A stretch of DNA of 41,543 nucleotides. It comes from an uncultured Lachnospiraceae bacterium. Lineage in GTDB: Bacteria > Bacillota > Clostridia > Lachnospirales > Lachnospiraceae. Shown here in pieces: positions 7,735-14,692 of the stretch. The DNA lies in contig CAJUFL010000031.1 of NCBI GenBank assembly GCA_910585605.1, positions 1-41,543 on the forward strand, given 5' to 3'. The position numbers and the translations under genes are program-made. The notes under the pieces are model-generated. The model was not told the origin of the DNA. It did no database searches and worked only from the letters and a program-made list of their open reading frames with translations. How positions within the stretch are numbered: the first letter of the stretch is position 1; each line of letters begins with the position of its first letter.

Positions 7735-8085
7735 ATGAAATTTATAGGAATAAGTAAAGTATTTTCAACGATAGATAATCAGCAATTTGAAACGATTGGT
7801 GCGTTCTGGGGTGAATTATCTAAAAAGTATGGAAGAAGTAAATTGAGAGGTTTAGGATATAATTGGACAAAAGATTCAATCGAATATGTTATTGGATTAA
7901 AAGAAGGTGAAATTGAACATGCAAATTGTTCTGTCACTTTACCAGATGAAGGATGGTTAACGGTACAAGGCAAGACGTCTAATTTAGGAAAGCTATATGA
8001 GAAAATATATTTGAATGGAGTATTACAATACGAAATTGAAACTTTTTCTGATCATGATGAATGCGAAATAAAATATTATCGGTAA
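7735..8085 (+). CDS. GyrI-like / AraC effector-binding domain protein
   Basis: This 116-aa protein matches in character the stand-alone GyrI-like small-molecule binding domain: an N-terminal beta strand, QQFETIGAFWGELSKKYG, RGLGYNWTKDSIEYVIGL, and a second half with LPDEGWLTVQGK and YEIETFSDHDECEIKYY. Such proteins bind or inactivate small ligands, or act as gyrase inhibitors, but the role here is unknown. GAGGAGTG precedes the ATG. The stop overlaps the first copy of a 27-bp repeat that recurs at 11976. Confidence 0.75.
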   Translation: MKFIGISKVFSTIDNQQFETIGAFWGELSKKYGRSKLRGLGYNWTKDSIEYVIGLKEGEIEHANCSVTLPDEGWLTVQGKTSNLGKLYEKIYLNGVLQYEIETFSDHDECEIKYYR

Positions 8086-8110
8086 ATTCCAGGCTGTCAA
8101 ATTGATAAAT
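8084..8110 (+). repeat. 27-bp boundary repeat, copy 1
   Basis: This stretch (begins AAATTCCAGGCTGTC, ends ATTGATAAAT) recurs at 11976-12002 with one mismatch (C/T at the eleventh base). Copy 1 overlaps the stop of the GyrI-like gene and precedes the GNAT gene at 8140. The sequence beyond the repeat differs between the two sites. Confidence 0.85.
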
Positions 8111-8139
8111 GAAGATTTTTCTAACGGAGGTTACGAATA

Positions 8140-8676
8140 TTGAATAATAATATACTTGTTTCAGATAGGATATTGATTAGACCTATTTTAAAAGGTGATA
8201 TAGATGCAATTCATGAATATGCTAGTGATAAAAGTATCACTATGATGATGTTTCTTCCTAACGAAACTAGAGAGGAGACGGAGTCGTTTGTAGAATATGC
8301 AGTTTCCGAATGGAACAAAGATACTACTAAGGATAGAGAATACGTGATTGTATATGAAGGGAATGTTATTGGTGGAATAAATCTTGAGTACAATGACACT
8401 AAAGACACCTGTGAAATAGGATGGACAGTTCATAAGAATTATAGAAATAAAGGGATTGCAACCGAGGTAGAAAAATTATTAATTGAGTATGACTTTGATA
8501 ATTTGTTGGTGCATAAAGTAACATCACACTGTGATTCAGCTAATGCTGCATCACAGAAAGTTATGATAAAGATTGGTATGACACTTGTTAATAATAGTGG
8601 AACCCGATTTTATCCTAAAACAGGTGTTATTTCTGGTGAGTATCTATATGAAATAACAAAAGAGGAATACTACTAG
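8140..8676 (+). CDS. GNAT acetyltransferase, RimJ/RimL-like, TTG start
   Basis: The 178-aa protein has the RimJ/RimL-type layout: VSDRILIRPILKGDID, then GGINLEYNDTKDTCEIGWTVHKNYRNKGIATEV and SANAASQKVMIKIGM. It probably acetylates an amino group of a protein or small molecule; the target is unknown. The start is TTG at 8140, nine bases after GGAGG (8126-8130); no ATG fits. The gene lies between the 27-bp repeat and the 48-bp leader repeat, so it looks like a unit swapped in as one piece. Confidence 0.85.
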   Translation: MNNNILVSDRILIRPILKGDIDAIHEYASDKSITMMMFLPNETREETESFVEYAVSEWNKDTTKDREYVIVYEGNVIGGINLEYNDTKDTCEIGWTVHKNYRNKGIATEVEKLLIEYDFDNLLVHKVTSHCDSANAASQKVMIKIGMTLVNNSGTRFYPKTGVISGEYLYEITKEEYY

Positions 8677-8697
8677 CAAAAAGGCATTGGTGATAGT

Positions 8698-8745
8698 AGT
8701 AAAATTCCCTTTTATTAGGCAGAATAATATGTCATCAAAGGAGGC
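8698..8745 (+). repeat. 48-bp leader repeat with ribosome binding site, copy 1
   Basis: The 48 bp from 8698 to 8745 align without gaps to 12513-12560, with 40 identical positions by hand count. Shared blocks are TAAAATTC, AGGCAGAA and ATCAAAGGAGGC. This copy supplies the ribosome binding site of the epimerase-like gene at 8751. Confidence 0.8.
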
Positions 8746-8750
8746 GGATT

Positions 8751-9677
8751 ATGAAACAATCTGAAGGCGGCAGCAAGAAGAAAATACTGATTACAGGCGG
8801 TACGGTATTTGTCAGCAAATATGCAGCTAAGTATTATGTGCAAAAGGGCGATGAGGTATATGTGTTAAACCGTAATACAAAAAAGCAGGTGGAAGGTGTT
8901 CACCTGATAGAGGCTGACCGCAATGATCTGGGTGATTCCCTAAAAGATTATGATTTTGATGTTGTTTTGGACATAACAGCATATAATAAAGCCGACATCT
9001 GTAATTTAGTACAGTCACTTGGTTCATTTGGGCAGTACATAATGATTAGCTCCAGTGCAGTGTATCCGGAAACGGATCCGCAGCCATTTATCGAAAATGG
9101 AGTGCTTGGTCCCAACACGTTTTGGGGACAGTATGGAACGGATAAAATAGAAGCAGAAAAGACACTACTTAAAATGGTGCCAAATGCATATATTTTGAGA
9201 CCGCCCTATCTTTACGGACCAATGAATAACGTATATCGTGAGGCGTTTGTATTTGAATGTGCAATGCGCAACAGAGCATTTTGGCTGCCAAAGGATGGAA
9301 GCATGAAGCTGCAATTTTTCCATGTCAAGGATTTATGTAAACTGATGGATGTGATGATTAACAATAAACCATCTGAACATATTCTGAATGTAGGAAATGC
9401 TGAAGCAGTATCGATAAAAGATTGGGTTTGGAAGTGTTATGCTTGTTTTAATAAGGTTCCATCGTTTGTGAATGTTTATGATGATATAGAGCAGAGAAAT
9501 TATTTCAGCTTTTATAATTATGAATATTACTTAGATGTAGAACGTCAACATAAAATATATTCAGAAACAATTCCTTTAGAAGAGGGATTGAGAGAAGCGG
9601 CAGAGTGGTATCTGGCAAATGAAGCGGAGGTAAACAAGAAACCGTATTTTGATTACATTGATACAAAGCTGGCTTGA
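8751..9677 (+). CDS. NAD-dependent epimerase/dehydratase-like SDR protein
   Basis: An extended SDR-type protein of 308 aa. The N-terminal Rossmann start is KKILITGGTVFVSKYAAKYY, with Val and Ser where the second and third glycines of GGxGFIG usually stand, an atypical dinucleotide loop. The later segments ISSSAVYPET, ILRPPYLYGP and FFHVKDLCKLMD follow the family pattern. The catalytic YxxxK is plausibly in WGQYGTDKIEAEK. Probable substrate is a nucleotide sugar, but the altered glycine loop leaves binding or RNA-related roles open. AAAGGAGG precedes the ATG. A truncated, mutated copy of its 3' third lies at 6861-7164. Confidence 0.85.
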   Translation: MKQSEGGSKKKILITGGTVFVSKYAAKYYVQKGDEVYVLNRNTKKQVEGVHLIEADRNDLGDSLKDYDFDVVLDITAYNKADICNLVQSLGSFGQYIMISSSAVYPETDPQPFIENGVLGPNTFWGQYGTDKIEAEKTLLKMVPNAYILRPPYLYGPMNNVYREAFVFECAMRNRAFWLPKDGSMKLQFFHVKDLCKLMDVMINNKPSEHILNVGNAEAVSIKDWVWKCYACFNKVPSFVNVYDDIEQRNYFSFYNYEYYLDVERQHKIYSETIPLEEGLREAAEWYLANEAEVNKKPYFDYIDTKLA

Positions 9678-9727
9678 TTATATATTCTTAACAGAAGAAA
9701 AAATTCATATTTGTGGAGGCGATAAAG

Positions 9728-10206
9728 ATGCAGATATATCATAAATGGAGTGGGCTTCGGTTTGATGTAGTAGAATATTGTAAAGAAAATAAAGTATCAG
9801 AATACGATTTATATTTTTGAATATTTATAATTGGAAAAATATATATGACAATGTGGTAAAAAATTTTGTAGATGATAGATATGCAAGGAATTACGGACTG
9901 CATTGGGCAAATACTGAGAACGGATTTCAGAAGAATATTGATGAGATTTATGCTTTTCAGGCAGGTGTTAAAAATAAAGCTTCTTGTGATTGGATTGAAA
10001 GACTGCCTGAAATTGTAAAATGTGAAAAAGTGTATCTTTTATTGGAAGAAAAAAAGCAGCGAGCCAAATATTGGATAGCTGAATGTAGCCCTTCTATTAT
10101 TCATATTGAACAGACAGTAGTAATGAGACAATATATCCCAGCTACAACTACAAGTTTGTGTGACTGTCAGAAGGGCAGATACATTAATCGGAATACTTTA
10201 AAGTGA
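9728..10206 (+). pseudogene. Hypothetical gene split by a one-base frameshift in a T run
   Basis: An ORF with a good start (ATG 9728, GGAGG eight bases before) runs 30 residues (MQIYHKWSGLRFDVVEYCKE and on) to a TGA at 9818-9820. From TTG 9817 another frame continues 129 codons to 10206 (NIYNWKNIYDNVVKNFVDD..., with KVYLLLEE and KYWIAEC) but lacks its own binding site. The two frames cross at a run of five T (9814-9818); six T would join them into one protein of about 160 aa. It may be a true pseudogene, a slippage-controlled gene or a sequencing error. No family is claimed. Confidence 0.6.
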
Positions 10207-10246
10207 AGTGATTTGAGGAAAATATTAAGGCAGGAGGAAAAAGAAA

Positions 10247-10594
10247 GTGCCATTTACTGAAATATGTATTTATCAGGTCAAACCAAAAAAGGTAGAGGAA
10301 TTTGAAACACTAATGCAGGAAGCGAAAAGCTTTTTGGAAGAGCAGGAGGGACTGCTTTTTCTTCGGCTTATCAAAAGAGGGTATCATATAGATATGGAGC
10401 AAATTAAAGAAGGGATGCCCCCTCTTAAAATCACCCGCATTGTAAAAAGTGTCAAGTACATGCTTTATTGGGAATTTGATACGAAAGAGAGCTATGGAGC
10501 AGCACAAAAAAAACTTTATGACAGTTACTGGAAGTCTATCGAAAAGTGCTTACTGGTTCCGCACGATAAGTATTTAGGTGAAGAGCTGTTTTGA
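10247..10594 (+). CDS. Antibiotic biosynthesis monooxygenase-like small protein (dimeric alpha/beta barrel)
   Basis: The 115-aa protein starts TEICIYQVKPKKVEEFETLM and continues FLEEQEGLLFLRLIKRG, the pattern of ABM-like ferredoxin-fold proteins. Such proteins may act as quinone or heme oxygenases or may lack enzymatic activity. The start is GTG at 10247, nine bases after AGGAGG (10232-10237). No catalytic residues could be assigned, so the function is a family-level guess. Confidence 0.6.
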   Translation: MPFTEICIYQVKPKKVEEFETLMQEAKSFLEEQEGLLFLRLIKRGYHIDMEQIKEGMPPLKITRIVKSVKYMLYWEFDTKESYGAAQKKLYDSYWKSIEKCLLVPHDKYLGEELF

Positions 10595-10701
10595 TGAAAT
10601 TAGCATTGCAGATTAATATACAAAGAAAATGATACTGGAAATTCAGGGATAAAAAGAAAGATGTCAATGCGATAGAGATATAGGAATTTATACGAAACAT
10701 A

Positions 10702-10730
10702 TTGATAATTTCGGGAAAAAGAAATATAAT
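10702..10730 (+). promoter_or_regulatory. Promoter of the RelB/PIN toxin-antitoxin operon
   Basis: TTGATA (10702-10707) and TATAAT (10725-10730) are spaced by 17 bp. The toxin-antitoxin pair begins 55 bp further on, so this module can be expressed independently of the rib operon. Confidence 0.65.
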
Positions 10731-10784
10731 ATTATTACAAACACATGCAAAACAACTACAATATGTTTGAGAGGAGGAAGGTTT

Positions 10785-11081
10785 ATGGCAGAACAGGTTT
10801 TAATTCAATTTAGGGCAGACAAAGCACTAAAACAGGAAGTGACCGAAATATATGAGAGACTTGGAATGGATTTACCTACAGCCTTTCGTATGTTCATGAC
10901 CAGGAGTAAAATGGTAAAAGGACTTCCGTTTGAAGCAACGTTGCCTGAACAGACAATAACAAGAGTGGAAGCAAAGAATGCTTTTTATGAATTGCGGAAG
11001 CAGGCGACTGATGTTCCGGAAATGTCACTTGATGAAATTAATGCTGAAATTTTGGCGGTAAGAGCGGAAAGAAAAAGGTAG
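10785..11081 (+). CDS. RelB/DinJ-family antitoxin
   Basis: The 98-aa protein has the ribbon-helix-helix N-terminus of RelB/DinJ antitoxins (EQVLIQFRADKALKQEVTEI, then RLGMDLPTAFRMFMTRS) and a charged C-terminal tail for toxin binding. It should repress its own operon and neutralise the next gene's product. ATG 10785 follows GAGGAGG; the in-frame TTG at 10767 is rejected. Six bases separate it from the PIN gene, the usual tight antitoxin-toxin order. Confidence 0.9.
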   Translation: MAEQVLIQFRADKALKQEVTEIYERLGMDLPTAFRMFMTRSKMVKGLPFEATLPEQTITRVEAKNAFYELRKQATDVPEMSLDEINAEILAVRAERKR

Positions 11082-11087
11082 ACACCT

Positions 11088-11510
11088 ATGGAATATTATG
11101 CAGTAATTGACACAAATGTATTATTATCGGCATTACTTTCTAAACAGGAAGATTCGGCTACTGTCAGGGTATTGGATGCTGTTTTTGAAGGGAAAATTAT
11201 TCCGTTGTATCATCAGGATATTTTAATGGAATATGATGAGGTACTTCATAGGGAAAAATTCCATCTCCATGAGAAGGTGATACGGACAGTTATTGATGCA
11301 GTCAGGCAGTATGGGGTTGAAGTGTTTCCACAACCTACAGGGGAAGTCCTGATTGATATGGATGACCTTGTATTCTATGAAGTTGCTATGGAAAAGAGGG
11401 ATGATGATGCTTACTTAGTCACAGGTAATCAGAAACATTACCCATTTAGAGATTTTATTATTACTCCTGCGGAAATGATGGCGATTATTGAAGCAACGGG
11501 GAATTATTGA
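11088..11510 (+). CDS. PIN-domain toxin (putative RNase)
   Basis: A 140-aa PIN protein of the type described as putative toxin-antitoxin toxin component. The acidic metal-binding residues of the fold are readable: D8 (VIDTNVLLSA), E48 (DILMEYDEV), D92/D93 (MDDLVFYEVA) and D106/D107 (DDDAYLVTGN). It is a predicted Mg-dependent ribonuclease held in check by the upstream RelB/DinJ protein. RelB/DinJ usually pairs with RelE/YafQ toxins, so the partner choice is mixed. All expected acidic residues are present, so it should be active. Confidence 0.9.
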   Translation: MEYYAVIDTNVLLSALLSKQEDSATVRVLDAVFEGKIIPLYHQDILMEYDEVLHREKFHLHEKVIRTVIDAVRQYGVEVFPQPTGEVLIDMDDLVFYEVAMEKRDDDAYLVTGNQKHYPFRDFIITPAEMMAIIEATGNY

Positions 11511-11514
11511 ATCG

Positions 11515-11643
11515 GTGAAAGGTTTTATATATCGTGCTTATAACTGGTTTTTAAAAGGTGATTTTTCTGTTGAGAACGAGAAAGAAGACGATTTGATGAA
11601 TGATGATAATGACAATGTAGTAGAAAATATGAAGATTTATTAA
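11515..11643 (+). CDS. Possible 42-aa ORF after the PIN gene
   Basis: A GTG-started frame encodes a short aromatic N-terminus (KGFIYRAYNWFLKGDF) and a very acidic tail (EKEDDLMNDDNDN). Only a weak GGGG lies upstream. Its TAA overlaps an ATG (11643) of a further 21-codon frame ending at 11708. Both may be remnants of a decayed gene; evidence for translation is weak. Confidence 0.25.
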   Translation: MKGFIYRAYNWFLKGDFSVENEKEDDLMNDDNDNVVENMKIY

Positions 11644-11716
11644 TGGAACTGTTTGAATATCTATCTAATAAAATAGCCAGTCAAATTCAAATTTGTAAGG
11701 GGGATTGAAATGTAGA

Positions 11717-11971
11717 ATGAAAAAATATCAATGTCCTTGTTGCGGATATTTTACCTATAATATTCCAGCGAACGAAGATTGTGGGTATATTTGCCCCGTT
11801 TGTTTTTGGGAGAATGACCCGTTCATTACTGCTGATAACGAACTAAGTGACTCTAATCATGGAATGACACTAAAAGAAGCAAAATTAAATTTCATGCAAT
11901 TTGGTGCTTGTGAAAAAGAAATGTTATGTCATGTTCGTCCACCAAGAAATGATGAAAAGGAAATCTCATAG
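11717..11971 (+). CDS. CPCC family cysteine-rich protein
   Basis: A small protein with the motif YQCPCCGYFTY and then CGYICPVCFWENDP, a treble-clef or rubredoxin-like metal site of the CPCC family, followed by the family C-terminus (SDSNHGMTLKEAKLNFMQFG). Function is unknown; zinc binding is expected. ATG 11717 is 13 bases after a GGGGG run. TTG 11705 would be too close to it, so the start is uncertain by four codons. The stop is followed at once by the second 27-bp repeat. Confidence 0.85.
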   Translation: MKKYQCPCCGYFTYNIPANEDCGYICPVCFWENDPFITADNELSDSNHGMTLKEAKLNFMQFGACEKEMLCHVRPPRNDEKEIS

Positions 11972-11975
11972 TGAC

Positions 11976-12002
11976 AAATTCCAGGTTGTCAAATTGATAA
12001 AT
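11976..12002 (+). repeat. 27-bp boundary repeat, copy 2
   Basis: It matches 8084-8110 at 26 of 27 positions. Here it follows the CPCC gene stop by four bases and precedes the first NimA-like gene. Confidence 0.85.
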
Positions 12003-12034
12003 CGGTATTTGTGGTTTTTGGGCAGGAGGTAAAA

Positions 12035-12517
12035 ATGCGTCGTTCAGATAGAGAAGTTAAGGAATTTGAAGATATTTTAGCTATCATGGAAAAATGTGAT
12101 GTGTGCCGAGTTGCTTTAAATAATAATGGTTATCCGTATATAGTACCACTTAATTTTGGGATGTATATAAAAGAAGATAAAATTGAGTTGTATTTTCATG
12201 GAGCTATGGAGGGTACAAAGTATGATTTAATTGAAAAGGATAATAGAGCTAGTTTTGAAATGGATTGTGAGCATAAATTAGTAACAGAAATTGAACGTGG
12301 GAGTTGTACAATGGAGTATGAAAGCGTTATTGGACAAGGATACATTGAAATGCTTTCTGATGATGAAAAATATAATGCATTATGTTTTTTGATGAAGCAT
12401 TATCATCAAGAGGATTTTCCGTTTAACAAATCAGTAATGTCACATACAAAAGTTTTCAAACTGGTAGTAGAGAAAGTAACAGGTAAAATAAGAATGAAGA
12501 AAAATGATAAACAATAA
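12035..12517 (+). CDS. Pyridoxamine 5'-phosphate oxidase-like flavoprotein (NimA-related)
   Basis: The 160-aa protein has the NimA-type pattern: MRRSDREVKEFEDILAIMEK, then GYPYIVPLNFGM and LYFHGAMEGTKYDLIEKDNR, which in relatives builds an FMN-binding split barrel. Relatives include nitroimidazole reductases and many proteins of unknown substrate. Its FMN dependence may connect it loosely to the surrounding flavin operon, but that is inference. ATG 12035 follows AGGAGG (12024-12029). It lies between the 27-bp and 48-bp repeats and has a second homologue directly downstream. Confidence 0.85.
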   Translation: MRRSDREVKEFEDILAIMEKCDVCRVALNNNGYPYIVPLNFGMYIKEDKIELYFHGAMEGTKYDLIEKDNRASFEMDCEHKLVTEIERGSCTMEYESVIGQGYIEMLSDDEKYNALCFLMKHYHQEDFPFNKSVMSHTKVFKLVVEKVTGKIRMKKNDKQ

Positions 12518-12560
12518 AATTCTTATTTATCAGGCAGAACAATATATGATCAAAGGAGGC
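12513..12560 (+). repeat. 48-bp leader repeat with ribosome binding site, copy 2
   Basis: It aligns with 8698-8745 (40 of 48 positions). It begins at the stop of the first NimA-like gene and ends in CAAAGGAGGC. The ATG it serves (12565) opens only a seven-codon frame (MLQNEMY), so the gene that once followed appears lost. Confidence 0.75.
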
Positions 12561-12730
12561 ATCTATGCTACAAAATGAAATGTATTGATAATTCCTAGTG
12601 CAGAGAATATAATGATGTTTGAGTTAAAAGTATTTTGCCACCAACTGATGTTGCGGATTGCTCCGTTGCTTTGCACTCTTGCAATCCTGCAAGCATCGCC
12701 GTTAGCTACAAAGTACAGGGAGAAACAGGA
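12561..12730 (+). other. Spacer with gene remnant and GC-richer hairpin block
   Basis: After the abortive seven-codon frame comes an AT-rich stretch, then a distinctly more GC-rich block (about 12648-12712). The block has two small perfect hairpins: CGGA/TCCG (12654-12665) and CTTGCA/TGCAAG (12678-12693). The frame of the next gene runs open through it, but the peptide (PPTDVADCSVALHSC) does not look like that family. No gene is called; GGGAG at 12718-12722 probably belongs to the next gene. Confidence 0.5.
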
Positions 12731-13231
12731 ATGAGAAGAAAAGACAGGGAAATAACAGATATTCATATGATAACAGGTATATTGGATCGGTGTAAGACTG
12801 CCAGTGTGGCTATGATGGATAAGGATATGCCATATGTGGTACCTCTAAGTTATGGTTATGAGATGAAGGGGGATATTTTAGTCCTTTATTTTCATTGTGC
12901 CAGGGAGGGCAGAAAGATTGATATTTTAAAATGTGATAATAGGGTGTGCTTTACTATTTTTAATGAGGGAGAACCTTTGTATACAGATATTCCATGTAAT
13001 TCAGGATATTACTATTCAAGTATCATTGGAAATGGAGTTGCAGAGTTCATAGAAAATTCTGTAGATAAGCGATGTGCTTTAAATAAAATGTTTGCACACC
13101 AATCAGGAAAAGATGTAGAATTTACGGAAACACAGGCAGATTCCGTATGTGTGTTTAAAATTGTTTCAAAAGACTATACAGCAAAACAAAAAGTAAAAGC
13201 CGAAAGGCATAATATAACAGAAAGGAAATAA
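12731..13231 (+). CDS. Second NimA-like pyridoxamine 5'-phosphate oxidase family protein
   Basis: This 166-aa paralogue of the preceding flavoprotein shows the same pattern (MRRKDREITDIHMITGILDR, PYVVPLSYGYEMKG, LYFHCAREGRKIDILK) and a basic C-terminal tail. It is expected to bind FMN; substrate unknown. The start at 12731 is chosen because family similarity begins there, although the frame is open further upstream. Its stop lies only a few bases before ribH, so ribH may be coupled to it. Confidence 0.85.
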   Translation: MRRKDREITDIHMITGILDRCKTASVAMMDKDMPYVVPLSYGYEMKGDILVLYFHCAREGRKIDILKCDNRVCFTIFNEGEPLYTDIPCNSGYYYSSIIGNGVAEFIENSVDKRCALNKMFAHQSGKDVEFTETQADSVCVFKIVSKDYTAKQKVKAERHNITERK

Positions 13232-13235
13232 AGAA

Positions 13236-13697
13236 ATGAAAACATTAGAAGGAAAATTAGTAGCAAATAATATGAGGATTGGCATTGTTGCCGCAAGATT
13301 CAATGAGTTTATCGTATCTAAGCTGATTGGCGGTGCAATGGACGGTTTAACCCGTCATGATGTTCCGGAAGAGAATGTGACCTTAGCATGGGTGCCGGGT
13401 GCTTTTGAGATTCCTGTTGCAGCAAAGAAAATGGCCGAGTCGGGAAATTATGATGCGGTTATCTGTCTTGGAACGGTAATCCGTGGTGCGACCAGCCACT
13501 ATGATTACGTATGTAACGAGGTTTCAAAAGGGATTGCACAGGTATCCTTGAACACGGGAATACCGGTTATGTTTGGAATCGTGACCACGGAAAATATTGA
13601 ACAGGCGATAGAACGTGCCGGAACCAAAGCCGGAAATAAAGGATATGACTGTGCACTTGGTGCTATTGAAATGGTGAACCTGTTAAAACAGATGTAA
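13236..13697 (+). CDS. ribH: 6,7-dimethyl-8-ribityllumazine synthase
   Basis: It condenses the RibBA and RibD products into the lumazine used by riboflavin synthase, usually as an icosahedral or pentameric shell. The motifs RFNEF (21-25), WVPGAFEIP (52-60) and GTVIRGATSHYD with catalytic H88 are intact, and 153 aa is normal. GAAAGGAAAT lies before the ATG. It is separated from ribBA by 7.9 kb of unrelated genes, has no FMN riboswitch of its own, and no strong promoter was seen directly upstream. It must use long read-through from the rib promoter or an internal promoter. Confidence 0.97.
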   Translation: MKTLEGKLVANNMRIGIVAARFNEFIVSKLIGGAMDGLTRHDVPEENVTLAWVPGAFEIPVAAKKMAESGNYDAVICLGTVIRGATSHYDYVCNEVSKGIAQVSLNTGIPVMFGIVTTENIEQAIERAGTKAGNKGYDCALGAIEMVNLLKQM

Positions 13698-13715
13698 ATG
13701 GATACCATATAATTG

Positions 13716-13781
13716 TGAAATAAGGGGAATATTATTATTGCCTGTTTTTAACGGTAGACAATTGTGAAACTCCTTATTTCA
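13716..13781 (+). repeat. Long-range inverted repeat after ribH
   Basis: TGAAATAAGG (13716-13725) is perfectly complementary to CCTTATTTCA (13772-13781), enclosing 46 bases. TTGTGAAA also occurs directly at both arms. It is the first of two structures in the ribH 3' region and could protect the mRNA end. Confidence 0.5.
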
Positions 13782-13788
13782 AAAATGT

Positions 13789-13826
13789 GGTTGTGCAAAA
13801 ACAGAGTTTTGCAATCACCTATTTTT
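13789..13826 (+). terminator. Intrinsic terminator of the rib operon
   Basis: GGTTGTGCAAAA (13789-13800) pairs with TTTTGCAATCACC (13807-13819) around a six-base loop with one bulge, followed by TATTTTT. It closes the riboflavin region before the HAD gene. Confidence 0.7.
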
Positions 13827-13848
13827 AACAAATGAGAAAGGAGTTCAT

Positions 13849-14640
13849 ATGTCGGCACTGTTATTTTTTGATATTGACGGAACGCTGATTACATTGGATG
13901 AGGAACATAGGATGCCAGAGAGCACAAAACATGCATTGTATAAGGCAAAGGAAAATGGTCATAAGATTTTTATCAATACAGGGAGAGTAAAAACTGCCAT
14001 TGACAGGCATTTATTGGAGTTTGGTTTTGACGGTCTGATATGTGGATGCGGGACTTATATTGAATATGAGGGACAGCCTGTTTTCCATCATACCCTTACA
14101 AAAGAACAATGCATTTATTATGCAGGGAAGCTTCGGGAATGTAAAATGCAGACGGTATTTGAAGGGAAAGACAGGCTTTTTATAGACGGGGATTATGGAC
14201 CCGGAGGTTTTATGGAGTATATTTACAATTATTTTTCAAAGAATGTAGAATATCCCATTGAAGATTCAGGGCATCCGGAGCTTATTTATGATAAGTTTAC
14301 AACTACCCTGATGCCGGAAAGTGATGAGGCAGAGTTTCGCAGTCTTTTTTCCGAAAGCTTTCATCTGATTCCCCATGGCAGTCAGGTGATGGAAGCAGTT
14401 CCGAATGGATTCAGTAAAGCAACCGGTATCCGGTTTCTCATGGATTATTTGAATGTCCTTCCTGAGGAATGTTATGCATTTGGAGACTCTATTAACGATA
14501 TGGAAATGCTGGAATATGTACCACATTCGGTAGGTATGGGAAATGCAGTAAAGGAAGTTCTAGATGTGGTTGAGTATCGGACAGCAGAGATTGAAAAGGA
14601 TGGAATTGAGAAAGCACTGATGCATTATGGATTGTTATAA
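13849..14640 (+). CDS. Cof-type HAD-IIB phosphatase
   Basis: A 263-aa HAD hydrolase. Motif I is FFDIDGTLI (D8, D10), motif II NTGR, and motif IV FGDSINDMEML, with a C2-type cap between. Such enzymes dephosphorylate sugar phosphates, and some members dephosphorylate the flavin precursor ARPP to feed RibH and RibE. Its place directly behind ribH makes a role as riboflavin-pathway phosphatase attractive but unproven. GAAAGGAG precedes the ATG. Another Cof-type gene lies at 21166. Confidence 0.9.
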   Translation: MSALLFFDIDGTLITLDEEHRMPESTKHALYKAKENGHKIFINTGRVKTAIDRHLLEFGFDGLICGCGTYIEYEGQPVFHHTLTKEQCIYYAGKLRECKMQTVFEGKDRLFIDGDYGPGGFMEYIYNYFSKNVEYPIEDSGHPELIYDKFTTTLMPESDEAEFRSLFSESFHLIPHGSQVMEAVPNGFSKATGIRFLMDYLNVLPEECYAFGDSINDMEMLEYVPHSVGMGNAVKEVLDVVEYRTAEIEKDGIEKALMHYGLL

Positions 14641-14692
14641 AGATGCAGAAAAGATTTCTCTAAAAAATATTTCATTGTTAGAAGGGGTTAAA

